A stretch of 64,000 nucleotides of DNA, from contig JAKOVR010000184.1 in NCBI GenBank assembly GCA_029782025.1, positions 37,399-101,398 of the forward strand. The letters are read 5' to 3'. Under the pieces are notes generated by a model. It saw nothing but the letters and a program-made list of their open reading frames with translations, did not search any database and was not told the origin of the DNA. Below are positions 10,986 through 19,504 of the stretch, one piece after another; the stretch's first letter is position 1, and every line of letters starts with the position of its first letter. This DNA comes from Actinomycetes bacterium (lineage in GTDB: Bacteria > Actinomycetota > Acidimicrobiia > Acidimicrobiales > Acidimicrobilacustridaceae). The translations under genes and the position numbers were made by a program.

Positions 10986-12229
10986 CCGAGACCGAACCGG
11001 GCGGAGGCGAACGCGGGGCAGCGCAGCGACTCGTCGGGGATCTCCTCGGGGTCGAGCGGGTCGTCGACCTCGGCGGGGGTGGGGCCGTGCTCGTCGGCCA
11101 GGCGCTCGAGCAGGTCCCGGTCGAACCCGTAGACGGCGGCGGCGTTGCCACCCACCATCAGACGGACCTCGTCCTCGGGCACGCCGGCGAAGGCCAGGCG
11201 GAGGTGCTGACGGGAGAACGGCCAGCAGCCCTCCAGGTGGGGATAGTCGCTCCCCCACATGATCCGTTCCACCCCCACCGCTTCGCGGAGCGCCACCTCG
11301 TGGCGGCGGATGAAGCTCGACCCCAGGTGGCACTGTCGGGCCCAGTACTGCGACGGCGAGAGCGAGAGCTGATCGACGGCGCCGGCCCCGAACTTCGCCT
11401 CCTGCGACCCGCCGGCCCCGGACGCGCCGGCCAGGCGACCCTTGTAGTAGTCGAGCCGGGTGAGCTCCTCCGGGATCCAGGCCGTGCCCTGCTCGGTGAA
11501 GACGAACTGCAGCGTGGGGTGGCGCTCCATCACCCCCGAGTAGATGAGGTGCCACAGGCTGCGGTGGGCCCACCAGGTGACCTCGAGCAGGAACATCATC
11601 TGGGCCGACGGGTAGGGCCCCATGTCGGGCACGGCGCTCCCGCTGTGGTGGGTGATGGGCAGGCCGAGGTCCTCGCACGCGGCCCAGATCGGCTCGTAGT
11701 CGGGGGCGTAGAGCGGCGGCACGCCCGACCCCGGCGGCGCGCCGGGGAGCAGGATCCCGCCGGTGAGCCCGTTGGCCTTGGCCCACTCGATCTCGCGCAC
11801 CGACGCGTCGACGTCGTGGAGCATGATCTGGGCGATCCCGGCCCGGCGGCCCGGGGCGGCGGCGCAGAACTCGGCCAGCCACCGGTTGTGGGCCTGGAGC
11901 CCGGCCCAGCGCCGCTCGAGGTCGCCCTCGGTGGCCCCGGGCGGCTGGTTCACCAGCGACACCTTCGGGAAGAAGGGCGGGATGGTGTTGGGGAAGATGA
12001 CCTCGGCCACCACGCCGTCGGCCTCCATCTCCGCCAGCCGTCGCTCCGAGCTCCAGTTGCGGTCGGCGTCGGCGCCCTTGTTGTCGGCGTAGGGGTTGTC
12101 GAACTCGGCGGCCCAACGGTCGAAGTCGTCGTGGAAGCGCGAGGCGAGGTAGGGCTTGTACCCGTCGATGCTGGCCCCGCCGTGGCAGTCGGCCGAGATC
12201 ACCACGTAGCGGTCGGTGGTCGCTCCCAT
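10982..12229 (-). CDS. Amidohydrolase-family metal-dependent hydrolase/decarboxylase (PF04909)
   Basis: A 415-residue amidohydrolase-2 protein. ISADCHGG (Asp14, His16) replaces the usual N-terminal HxH; further metal-site positions are ITHHSG and the late Asp in WGSDYPHLEG. Relatives include ACMSD-type decarboxylases and many uncharacterised actinobacterial catabolic enzymes. It lies between the ADC-like gene (4-bp gap) and the P450 (ATGA overlap), and has a paralogue on the other side of the TetR gene at 13742. It probably acts on a carboxylated or ring-opened intermediate (inference). Confidence 0.82.
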   Translation of the reverse strand: MGATTDRYVVISADCHGGASIDGYKPYLASRFHDDFDRWAAEFDNPYADNKGADADRNWSSERRLAEMEADGVVAEVIFPNTIPPFFPKVSLVNQPPGATEGDLERRWAGLQAHNRWLAEFCAAAPGRRAGIAQIMLHDVDASVREIEWAKANGLTGGILLPGAPPGSGVPPLYAPDYEPIWAACEDLGLPITHHSGSAVPDMGPYPSAQMMFLLEVTWWAHRSLWHLIYSGVMERHPTLQFVFTEQGTAWIPEELTRLDYYKGRLAGASGAGGSQEAKFGAGAVDQLSLSPSQYWARQCHLGSSFIRRHEVALREAVGVERIMWGSDYPHLEGCWPFSRQHLRLAFAGVPEDEVRLMVGGNAAAVYGFDRDLLERLADEHGPTPAEVDDPLDPEEIPDESLRCPAFASARFGLG

Positions 12230-12233
12230 TCGG

Positions 12234-13013
12234 TCACCTCGTTCCCGGGTCGGTGGGCTTGGGGCCGCCGCGCCAACCGGGCCAGCGGCTCCCCCCGATC
12301 ACGTCGGCGAAGGGCCAGAAGGCGGCGGGGTCGAGCGGCCCGGCGTCGGTGATCGAGCGGGCCGTGGGGCGGTGGGTGACCAGCTGGGCCTCGGCCGGCC
12401 CGACCATGGGCAGCAGGTCGGCGATCGGGTCCCACGGGCTCGGCCGCAGCACGAGGGTGCCGTCGACGGCCTCGATGTGGCGCTGTTCGAAGGTCGTGGC
12501 CACGTCGACCACGTGGGGCGGGAAGTCGTAGGCGCCGTCGGCCCCGCCGATGGCCCGGGAGTACTTGGTCCACCACTCGTGCTCCTCGAAGGAGCCGTCC
12601 CGCGGGGGCACTTCCCCGGTGACCGTGCCCGAGTACTCGACGAAGGTGTACCCCTGGTGGCAGGCCCGGGCGGTGACGGTGTCGCCGAAGCGGAAGTAGG
12701 TGATGTCGCAGAGGAACTTGGGCTGACCGTTGGTCTCGCCGCTCACGTGGACGGCGGCCTCCTGGTCGATGCCGAGCCCGAGGCTGTAGTGACCGGGCCG
12801 GCCCTGCCACGCCGCCTCCACCTTCACGCTCACGCCCAGCTCGGGTTCCCCGAGCACGGGCACGCAGTAGAAGCCGACGGTGACCACGGGCTCCATGGGT
12901 TCGATCCCGGGCGGGAGCAGGGCGGCCACCTTCCCGGGTTCGGAGCGGTAGGTGATCACGAGCTTGGGCCAGCCGGCGATCTCCCCGGGACGGTTCATGG
13001 GCGGTGTGGTCAC
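12234..13013 (-). CDS. Acetoacetate decarboxylase-family protein
   Basis: A 259-residue protein with the ADC fold pattern. The segment HVSGETNGQPKFLCDI holds the conserved Glu and the Lys of the Schiff-base site, and YRSEPGKVAALLPPGIEP is the typical N-terminal segment. Family members include decarboxylases and also aldolase/dehydratase-type enzymes, so the reaction is open. The GTG start overlaps the TetR stop (GTGA), and the gene is translated with the regulator, amidohydrolase and P450. Confidence 0.8.
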   Translation of the reverse strand: MTTPPMNRPGEIAGWPKLVITYRSEPGKVAALLPPGIEPMEPVVTVGFYCVPVLGEPELGVSVKVEAAWQGRPGHYSLGLGIDQEAAVHVSGETNGQPKFLCDITYFRFGDTVTARACHQGYTFVEYSGTVTGEVPPRDGSFEEHEWWTKYSRAIGGADGAYDFPPHVVDVATTFEQRHIEAVDGTLVLRPSPWDPIADLLPMVGPAEAQLVTHRPTARSITDAGPLDPAAFWPFADVIGGSRWPGWRGGPKPTDPGTR

Positions 13014-13657
13014 GCTGCTCCTCTACGGCTGCGGGCGCGGGCCGGCACGAAGTGGTCGACCACGGCGCTGATGGTGGTGCGGGCGATGGCGTCGAGGTCG
13101 GCCTCGGCGCCGAGGGCGGCGCGGGTCTCGGCCGAGACGGCGGCGTCGGAGCCGGCCCACAGGTTGGCGGGGCGGTGCTCGGCCGGGATCCGCGACGGAT
13201 CGCGCAGGGCCAGGACCAGCGCCCCGGTGATGGCCATCAGGATGGCCCGCGACGCCTCGGCGCAGGCCTCGCCGGTGAGCCCGGCCGCTTCGAGCTCGGC
13301 CACGATGGCCACCTCGAGCGGATGGGCCAGCACCGACGCGGTGCCGCTCTGGTGGGCCAGCGAGGTGATGGCCCGGTGCTCGATCGAGCCCAGGTACATG
13401 TTCATGGCCGCCGACAGCACCCGGGCCCGCGGGGTGGTGCCCTCCACCGGCCGCTCGGCGAACCGCCGGGACTGGGCCCGCACGACCTCGGCCACGAGCT
13501 CGTCGCGACTGCCGGCGTGCCAGTAGATGGTGGGGGTGGCCACGGCCAGGTCGGTGGCAAGGCGGCGCATGGTGAGGGCGCCGGGGCCCTCCCGCTCGAC
13601 GAGGTCGAGCGCGGCCGTCACCACGTCGTTGCGATCGAGTCCGGCCGTCTTGCCCAT
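13010..13657 (-). CDS. TetR-family transcriptional regulator
   Basis: A 215-residue regulator. The N-terminal HTH reads LTMRRLATDLAVATPTIYWHAGSRDELVAEV split over residues about 28-58; the rest is a helical ligand domain. It is the first gene of the minus-strand operon and is divergent from the second amidohydrolase, with only 84 bp between the starts. A tandem direct repeat in that gap is the likely operator, so this protein probably controls both arms of the cluster and itself. Confidence 0.87.
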   Translation of the reverse strand: MGKTAGLDRNDVVTAALDLVEREGPGALTMRRLATDLAVATPTIYWHAGSRDELVAEVVRAQSRRFAERPVEGTTPRARVLSAAMNMYLGSIEHRAITSLAHQSGTASVLAHPLEVAIVAELEAAGLTGEACAEASRAILMAITGALVLALRDPSRIPAEHRPANLWAGSDAAVSAETRAALGAEADLDAIARTTISAVVDHFVPARARSRRGAA

Positions 13658-13680
13658 CTGCCTGTTGCACTCCCCCGTCG

Positions 13681-13722
13681 ACTCTGTAACAGTGTCATAG
13701 GGACTCTAGAACACCGTCATAG
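13681..13722. promoter_or_regulatory. Tandem direct repeat, candidate TetR operator
   Basis: Two 20-bp units, 13681-13700 and 13703-13722, begin 22 bp apart and match at 16 of 20 positions; both end in GTCATAG and start ACTCT. The spacing is two helical turns, so two dimers could bind the same face. The repeats fill the centre of the divergent TetR/amidohydrolase gap. Confidence 0.6.
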
Positions 13723-13741
13723 AGCGAGCAAGGGGAACGTG

Positions 13742-15031
13742 ATGGCCAATCCCGTGGAAGGCGTCGACCAGAGCGACGCGCCGTATGTGATCGTCTCCTC
13801 CGACACCCACGCCGGGCTGTTCGTGGAGGACTACCGCGAGTACCTCGACCCCTCGGTCCACGCCGAGTTCGACGAGTGGCTCGCCATCCGCCACCACCAC
13901 CGCGCCATGGTGGAGGAGGTCAACGGCGAGTACGTCGAGCAGTGGGAGCAGCACAACGCCGAGGGCCTGCGCGGCGCCTACGACCCGGCCGTCCGCGACA
14001 AGATGCTCGACGCCGACGGGGTGGCCGGCGAGGTGATCTTCGCCGACGGCGATTCGGTCACCGGCATGGAGTCGCCCCCCTTCGGCGCCGGCCTCCAGGC
14101 CGGGATGATCACCGACTCGCGCCTGGCCTGGGCCGGCGCCCGGGCCCACAACCGGTGGCTCGTCGAGTTCTGCGCCTCCAACCCGCCCCGCCGGGCCGGC
14201 GTCGCCCTCGTGCCCGTCACCCACGGGATCGACGAGGCCGTCAAGGAGATCGAGTCGCTGGCCGGCAAGCCCGGCATCAAGGGGATCATGATCCCCACCA
14301 TGTGGCACGACAAGCCGTCGTACGGCCACAAGTCCTACGACCCGGTGTGGGCGGCCTGCGCGGAAGCCGGGCTGGTGGTCCACACCCACTCCGGCGAAGC
14401 CGACACCCCGGCCTACAACGAGAACATGGCCCAGTTCATGCTCGAGGTGGCCTTCTGGACCCACCGCCCGCTCTGGCAGCTCCTCCTGTCCGGCAAGTTC
14501 GACCGGTTCCCCAACCTCAAGTACGTGCCGGTCGAGTGCGGCTCGTGGTGGGTGGCCGACCTCCTGTTCAAGACCGACGTGATGTTCGGCGGCACGAACT
14601 GGAAGGTGAAGAAGATGGCGTCGCGCACCCGCAGCCTGATCGAGCGCCTGCCGTCGGAGTACTTCGGCACCAACGTCTTCATCGGCGCCTCGGCCATGAG
14701 CAAGCCCGAGATCCGCCGCCGCTACGCCAACGGCCTCGACGCCCTCATGTGGGGCACCGACTACCCCCACCCCGAGGGCACCTGGCCCAACACGGTGGAG
14801 CGCCTCACCACCGACTTCCGGGCCGTCCCCGTGGAGGAGACCCGTCTCCTGCTCGGCCTCAACGCCGTGCGCTGCTACGACCTCGACCTCGACGAGCTCA
14901 CCACGATCGCGGCCGAGGTCGGACCCACGCCGACCCAGCTCAACCAGGACCTGTCGCTGCGCACCCCGACCGACGCCGTGCGCGAAGCCCGCTTCTGGTT
15001 CGACGACTACGGCATCGAGTGGAAGGGCTAG
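13742..15031 (+). CDS. Amidohydrolase-family protein (PF04909), second copy
   Basis: A 429-residue paralogue of the minus-strand amidohydrolase. It has VSSDTHAG (Asp21, His23), VVHTHSGE in the middle and WGTDYPHPEGTWPN near the end, plus the same RAHNRWLVEFC and P-RRAG segments as its partner. ATG 13742 follows AAGGGGAAC. It is read divergently from the TetR operon behind the direct-repeat element. Two related but distinct amidohydrolases under one regulator suggest successive or heteromeric steps on one substrate (inference). Confidence 0.84.
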   Translation: MANPVEGVDQSDAPYVIVSSDTHAGLFVEDYREYLDPSVHAEFDEWLAIRHHHRAMVEEVNGEYVEQWEQHNAEGLRGAYDPAVRDKMLDADGVAGEVIFADGDSVTGMESPPFGAGLQAGMITDSRLAWAGARAHNRWLVEFCASNPPRRAGVALVPVTHGIDEAVKEIESLAGKPGIKGIMIPTMWHDKPSYGHKSYDPVWAACAEAGLVVHTHSGEADTPAYNENMAQFMLEVAFWTHRPLWQLLLSGKFDRFPNLKYVPVECGSWWVADLLFKTDVMFGGTNWKVKKMASRTRSLIERLPSEYFGTNVFIGASAMSKPEIRRRYANGLDALMWGTDYPHPEGTWPNTVERLTTDFRAVPVEETRLLLGLNAVRCYDLDLDELTTIAAEVGPTPTQLNQDLSLRTPTDAVREARFWFDDYGIEWKG

Positions 15032-15064
15032 CTCCCCCGCCAGGCCCAAAATAGCCCACGGAGG

Positions 15065-15085
15065 GGGGCTTGCCGCAAGGACCCC
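15065..15085. promoter_or_regulatory. Rifamycin-associated element (RAE)-like inverted repeat
   Basis: An imperfect inverted repeat with left arm GGGGCTTGC and right arm GCAAGGACCCC. It closely matches, from memory, the RAE consensus known upstream of rifamycin-inactivation genes in actinomycetes. It lies 59 bp before the start of the rifamycin phosphotransferase-type gene, which supports both assignments. Confidence 0.75.
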
Positions 15086-15143
15086 GAGTGTGCTCTGAAT
15101 GCTCGTTGCCGACCCCGGCCGGGGCGGCATCGGAGGCTGCGAG

Positions 15144-17651
15144 ATGCACACCGCCATGCCCGAAGGGTTCGTGTTGGGGTTCGGGGAGATCGATCGGACG
15201 ATGGTCCCCCTCGTCGGCGGGAAGGGCGCCAACCTGGGCGAGCTGACCCGGATCGACGGCGTCCGGGTGCCCGTCGGGTTCTGCGTCACGACCACCGCCT
15301 ACCGGCACGCCCTGGGCCGGGTGCCCGGCCTTGCCGACCACCACGCCATTGGCACGGAGAGCGCCGAGCTGCGGGCCGCCATCGAGGCGGCGCCGGTGCC
15401 CGACGACGTGGCGGCGGCGATCACCGGGGCGGTGCACCGGCACGGCGACGAGATCGCCTGGGCCGTGCGGTCGAGCGCCACCGCCGAGGACCTCCCCACC
15501 GCCTCCTTCGCCGGCCAGCACGACTCCTTCCTCGGCGTCGTCGGGGCGGCCGCCGTGGTCGAGCACGTCCGCCGGTGCTGGGCGTCGCTGTTCACCGAGC
15601 GGGCCGTGGCCTACCGGCGGCGCAACGGCATCGACCACGGGTCGGTGCGCATGGCCGTCGTCGTCCAACCGATGGTGGCGCCCACCGCGTCGGGCGTGCT
15701 GTTCACCGCCGACCCGCTCACCTCGAACCGCACGGTGACCGCCATCGACGCCGTCGCCGGCCTGGGCGACGAGCTGGTGTCGGGCCGGGTCCGGCCCGAC
15801 ACGTTCCGGGTGCGCGACGGCGAGGTCGTGGAGCGCTCGACCGCCGCCGACCGGCCGGTGCTCACCGACGCCCAGGCGGTGGCGCTGGCCGCCCTCGGCC
15901 GGCGGATCGAGGCCCACTTCGGGGCCCCCCAGGACATCGAGTGGTGCGTCGACGACGAGGGCGTCGCCATCGTGCAGAGCCGCCCGATCACCACCCTGTT
16001 CCCGCTCCCACCGGCCGACGACGGGCGGCGCCACGTCTACGTATCGGTGGCCCACGGGCAGATGATGACCGAGGCCATGAAGCCGCTCGGCCTGTCGTTC
16101 TGGCAGCTGACGGCGGCCCGGCCGATGCTCGACGCCGGTGGGCGCCTGTTCGTCGACGTCACCGACAACCTGGCCTCCGCGGCCGGCCGGGCCACCCTCC
16201 TCGGCCTCTTCGGGACGTCCGATCCCCTCATGCGGGATGCGCTCGAGACGGTCCTGGCCCGGCCCGGCTTCCTCCCCGATCCCAACGACGACGCGCCCCC
16301 CGGGCGTCCCGTCCGCGGCGCCGGGCCACCGGTCGAGATCGCCACCGACCCAACCCTCGTCACCGGGCTGATCGAAGCCAACGAGGCGTCGGTGGCGCAG
16401 CTGCGCCGGGCCATCGCCGGCGTGTCGGGTCCGGCCTTGTTCGACCTGATCCTGGACGACCTGGCCGAGCTGCGACGGCTGCTGTTCGATCCGGTCAGCC
16501 ACGAGGCGGTGATGGCCGGGATGCAGGCCACGTGGTGGCTGAACGACCACCTGGCGGAATGGCTGGGCGAGAAGAACGCGGCCGACCGGCTCACCCTCTC
16601 GGCTCCCGGCAACGTCACCTCCGAGATGGGGCTGGCCCTCCTCGACGTGGCCGACGCCATCCGCCCGCACCCCGAGGTCGTCGCCCTCCTCCGAGCCGCC
16701 GCCGACGACACCTTCCTCGACCGCCTCGCCGCCGTGCCCGGGGGGCCGGAGGCTCGCCAGGCCATCGAGGGCTACCTCGCCCGCTACGGGATGCGCTGCG
16801 TCGGCGAGATCGACATCACGCGGCCCCGGTGGCACGAGCACCCGCAGGCGCTCGTCCCGCTGCTCCTCGCCCACGTCGACAGCTTCGAACCCGGGGAGGC
16901 GGCCCGGCGCTTCGAGCGGGGCCGGCAGGAGGCCGAACGGGAGGAGCGCGACGTCCTCCAACGGCTGCGGGCCCAGCCCGACGGGGAGGCCCGGGCCGAG
17001 GAGACCAAGCGGATGATCGACCGCGTCCGCACCTTCATCGGGTACCGCGAGTACCCGAAGTACGGCATGGTCAGCCGCTACGCCGTCTACAAGGACGCGC
17101 TGCTGGCCGAGGCCGACCGGATGGTCGACGCCGGGGTGATCGACGACCGCGAGGACATCTTCTTCCTGACCTTCGCCGAGCTCCACGAGGTGGCCCGGAC
17201 CGGCCTCGCCGACCCCGCCCTGGTCGCGGCGCGCCAGGCCGCCTTCCGGGCCTACGAGGCGCTCACGCCCCCTCGGGTCCTCACCTCCGACGGCGAGGCG
17301 CTCAACGGCGCCTACCGGCGGACCGACCTCCCGCCCGGCGCACTGGCGGGGCTGGCGGTGTCGGCCGGCACCGTCGAGGGCCGGGCTCGGGTCGTCCTCG
17401 ACATGGCCGACGCCGACCTCGCCCCCGGTGACATCTTGGTCACCGCGGCCACCGATCCGAGCTGGTCGCCGCTGTTCGTCGCCGCCGCCGGCCTCGTCAC
17501 CGAGGTGGGCGGCCTCATGACCCACGGCGCGGTCGTCGCCCGGGAGTACGGCCTGCCCGCCGTCGTAGGGGTCGACGGCGCCACCAGCCGGATCGCCGAC
17601 GGGCAGCGGATCCGGATCGACGGCACCCACGGGTACGTCGAGCTACTTTGA
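15144..17651 (+). CDS. rph: Rifamycin phosphotransferase (PEP-synthase-like)
   Basis: An 835-residue three-domain protein. The N-terminal ATP-grasp domain has LVGGKGANLGEL and AWAVRSSATAEDLP with SFAGQHDSFLG. The middle domain begins YVSVAHGQMMTEAMKPLGLSFW in parts, characteristic of RPH enzymes. The C-terminal swivelling His domain has GGLMTHGAVVAREYGLPAVVG, with the phospho-accepting His. RPH transfers the beta-phosphate of ATP to the C21 hydroxyl of rifamycins. ATG 15144 is preferred over the one at 15099 because GGAGG at 15132-15136 is 7 bp upstream. The RAE-like element upstream distinguishes it from housekeeping PEP synthase. Confidence 0.83.
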   Translation: MHTAMPEGFVLGFGEIDRTMVPLVGGKGANLGELTRIDGVRVPVGFCVTTTAYRHALGRVPGLADHHAIGTESAELRAAIEAAPVPDDVAAAITGAVHRHGDEIAWAVRSSATAEDLPTASFAGQHDSFLGVVGAAAVVEHVRRCWASLFTERAVAYRRRNGIDHGSVRMAVVVQPMVAPTASGVLFTADPLTSNRTVTAIDAVAGLGDELVSGRVRPDTFRVRDGEVVERSTAADRPVLTDAQAVALAALGRRIEAHFGAPQDIEWCVDDEGVAIVQSRPITTLFPLPPADDGRRHVYVSVAHGQMMTEAMKPLGLSFWQLTAARPMLDAGGRLFVDVTDNLASAAGRATLLGLFGTSDPLMRDALETVLARPGFLPDPNDDAPPGRPVRGAGPPVEIATDPTLVTGLIEANEASVAQLRRAIAGVSGPALFDLILDDLAELRRLLFDPVSHEAVMAGMQATWWLNDHLAEWLGEKNAADRLTLSAPGNVTSEMGLALLDVADAIRPHPEVVALLRAAADDTFLDRLAAVPGGPEARQAIEGYLARYGMRCVGEIDITRPRWHEHPQALVPLLLAHVDSFEPGEAARRFERGRQEAEREERDVLQRLRAQPDGEARAEETKRMIDRVRTFIGYREYPKYGMVSRYAVYKDALLAEADRMVDAGVIDDREDIFFLTFAELHEVARTGLADPALVAARQAAFRAYEALTPPRVLTSDGEALNGAYRRTDLPPGALAGLAVSAGTVEGRARVVLDMADADLAPGDILVTAATDPSWSPLFVAAAGLVTEVGGLMTHGAVVAREYGLPAVVGVDGATSRIADGQRIRIDGTHGYVELL

Positions 17652-17668
17652 CTCAATATCTGTTGAGT
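17651..17668. promoter_or_regulatory. ArsR-type operator palindrome with overlapping promoter
   Basis: ACTCAA and TTGAGT flank a 6-bp spacer. TTGACT at 17648-17653 could serve as a -35 hexamer, overlapping the operator and the rph stop. A -10 candidate TAGGAA 17 bp later is weak. The spacing to GTG 17683 leaves little or no leader. Confidence 0.6.
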
Positions 17669-17682
17669 GATAGGAAGCGGCG

Positions 17683-18339
17683 GTGGACGATCCGATCGAG
17701 ACCCGGGCGGCGCGGCACGCCGCCCTCGGCGATCCGGCCCGCCTGGCCATCGTCGAAGCCCTGCTGGGCTGTGACCGGTCGCCGGCCGAGCTCGGCCACC
17801 GGGTCGGCCTCGCGTCGAACCTGTTGGCCCACCACCTCGACGTCCTCGAGCGGGTGGGCCTGATCGAGCGCTCCCGATCGAGCGGCGACGGGCGCCGCCG
17901 GTACGTGCACCTCGATCCGGCCGCCCTCGGATCGCTGGCGCCGGCACCGGCCCGGCCGCGCCCCACCGGCCCCGCGCTGTTCGTGTGCACGGCCAACTCG
18001 GCCCGCTCCCAGCTGGCGGCGGCGATCTGGCGCCGGCGCACCGGCCAGCGGGCCGACTCCGCCGGCACCGATCCCGCGGCGCGTGTGCACCCGGGGGCCG
18101 TCGCCGCCGCCCGGCGGGCCGGGCTCGACCTCGGGGACGCCACCCCGCGCGCCCTGTCGCCGGCGCTGCTCCGCCGGTCCCTCGTCGTCACCGTGTGCGA
18201 CCGCGCCCACGAAGCGCTGGGCGAGCGCGACGGCTGGCGCCACTGGTCGGTGCCCGACCCGGTGACCGTCGGCACCGCCGCCGCCTTCGACGCCACCGTG
18301 GCCGAGCTCGAGCGGCGGATCGCGGTGCTGGTCCCGTGA
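17683..18339 (+). CDS. ArsR-type regulator fused to a low-molecular-weight phosphatase/arsenate reductase domain
   Basis: A 218-residue fusion. Residues 1-85 are an ArsR winged helix (ARHAALGDPARLAIVEAL, then NLLAHHLDVLERVGLI). Residues about 100-215 are an LMW-PTPase fold beginning FVCTANSARSQLAAA, with the CX5R(S) P-loop. The fused domain lacks the later Cys pair seen in the stand-alone ArsC downstream, so it may use another reductant or sense rather than reduce. The GTG start follows TAGGAAG. The stop overlaps the aquaporin start (GTGA). It likely binds the palindrome just upstream and represses the operon. Confidence 0.82.
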   Translation: MDDPIETRAARHAALGDPARLAIVEALLGCDRSPAELGHRVGLASNLLAHHLDVLERVGLIERSRSSGDGRRRYVHLDPAALGSLAPAPARPRPTGPALFVCTANSARSQLAAAIWRRRTGQRADSAGTDPAARVHPGAVAAARRAGLDLGDATPRALSPALLRRSLVVTVCDRAHEALGERDGWRHWSVPDPVTVGTAAAFDATVAELERRIAVLVP

Positions 18340-19076
18340 CCACGCCCACCGACGACGAGCTCACCCGCGAGGTGGAGACCGGGGCCGGCGTCCTCCGCCT
18401 CGGCCTCGGCCGGCGCATGGCCGCCGAAGCCCTCGGCACCGGCCTGCTGGTGATGGCGGTGGTCGGTTCGGGGATCGCCGCCAGCCGCCTGTCCACCGGC
18501 GACGTCGGGCTGCAGCTGCTCGAGAACGCCGCGGCCACGGCCGGCGCGCTGGTCGGGCTGATCCTCATGTTCGGGGCCGTCTCGGGCGCCCACTTCAACC
18601 CGGTCGTCACGGTCCTCGACCTGCTGCTCGGCACGATGCCGGCCCGCGACACCGGGGGCTACATCGCCGCCCAGGTCGCCGGCGGCTGCCTCGGCACGAT
18701 GCTGGCCAACGTGCTCTTCGAGCTCCCCGTCGTATCCCTCGCCACCACCCGCCGCTCCTCCCCCGCCCTCTGGCTGTCCGAGGTGGTGGCCACCGTGGCG
18801 CTGCTCCTCGTCATCCAGGGCTGCGTCCGCAGCGGCCGGGCCAACGCCGTCCCCTTCGCCGTCGGCGCCTGGATCGCCGGGGCCTACTGGTTCACGTCGT
18901 CGACCAGCTTCGCCAACCCGGCGGTGACGATCGCCCGCACGCTGTCCGACACCTTCGCCGGCATCGCCCCGGCCTCGGCGCCCCTGTTCGTCGTGATGCA
19001 GGTCGTGGGCCTGGGCATCGCCTTCGGCCTCGTCCGCCTCTTCTACCCCCACCGAGATCCGGAGACCCCCGCGTGA
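18336..19076 (+). CDS. Aquaporin/MIP-family channel, probable arsenite channel
   Basis: A 246-residue membrane protein with the MIP duplication. The first NPA-type loop is SGAHFNPVVTV (NPV, not NPA) and the second is FANPAVTIARTLSDTFAGI, a normal NPA with Arg. About six hydrophobic segments are visible. It lies between the ArsR fusion and arsC with GTGA overlaps on both sides, and no Acr3 or ArsB gene is present. In rhizobia an aquaglyceroporin (AqpS) in such an operon lets arsenite formed by ArsC leave down its gradient; the same role is inferred here. Confidence 0.8.
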   Translation: MTTPTDDELTREVETGAGVLRLGLGRRMAAEALGTGLLVMAVVGSGIAASRLSTGDVGLQLLENAAATAGALVGLILMFGAVSGAHFNPVVTVLDLLLGTMPARDTGGYIAAQVAGGCLGTMLANVLFELPVVSLATTRRSSPALWLSEVVATVALLLVIQGCVRSGRANAVPFAVGAWIAGAYWFTSSTSFANPAVTIARTLSDTFAGIAPASAPLFVVMQVVGLGIAFGLVRLFYPHRDPETPA

Positions 19077-19504
19077 CCGACACCCACCCCGAGGTCCTCT
19101 TCGTCTGCGTCCACAACGCCGGCCGTTCCCAGATGGCCGCGGCGCTGCTGGCCCACCACGCCGGGGACGCCGTCGTGGTCCGCTCGGCCGGCTCCGCTCC
19201 CGCCGACGACATCAACCCGGCCGTCGTCGAGGCCATGGCCGAGATCGGCATCGACCTGCGGGCCGCCGGCGCCCACCCCAAGCGCCTCGACGAAGCCGCG
19301 GTGCGGGCGTCGGACGTGGTGATCACCATGGGCTGCGGGGACGCCTGCCCGTTCTTCCCCGGGAAGCGCTATGAGGACTGGCAGCTCGACGACCCCGCCG
19401 GCCTCGGCGCCGACGCCGTCCGCCCCATCCGCGACGAGATCGACCGCCGCGTCCGGGCGCTCGTGGCCGAGCTGCTGCCCACCGAACCCACCGAGCCCAC
19501 CTAG
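19073..19504 (+). CDS. arsC: Arsenate reductase, LMW-PTPase type
   Basis: A 143-residue ArsC. The P-loop FVCVHNAGRSQMA has the CX5R-S signature, and MGCGDACPFFPGKRYEDW carries the two additional cysteines that shuttle the disulfide in thioredoxin-linked ArsC. DWQLDDPAG holds the general-acid Asp region. It reduces arsenate to arsenite. The GTG overlaps the aquaporin stop. The stop codon overlaps the converging lipoprotein stop through a shared CTAG at 19501-19504. Confidence 0.88.
   Translation: MTDTHPEVLFVCVHNAGRSQMAAALLAHHAGDAVVVRSAGSAPADDINPAVVEAMAEIGIDLRAAGAHPKRLDEAAVRASDVVITMGCGDACPFFPGKRYEDWQLDDPAGLGADAVRPIRDEIDRRVRALVAELLPTEPTEPT

Noticed and set aside
14940..17630. Minus-strand open frame of about 896 codons over rph
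   Set aside because: Same shadow effect; the plus strand has clear ATP-grasp and His-domain signatures and a good SD.
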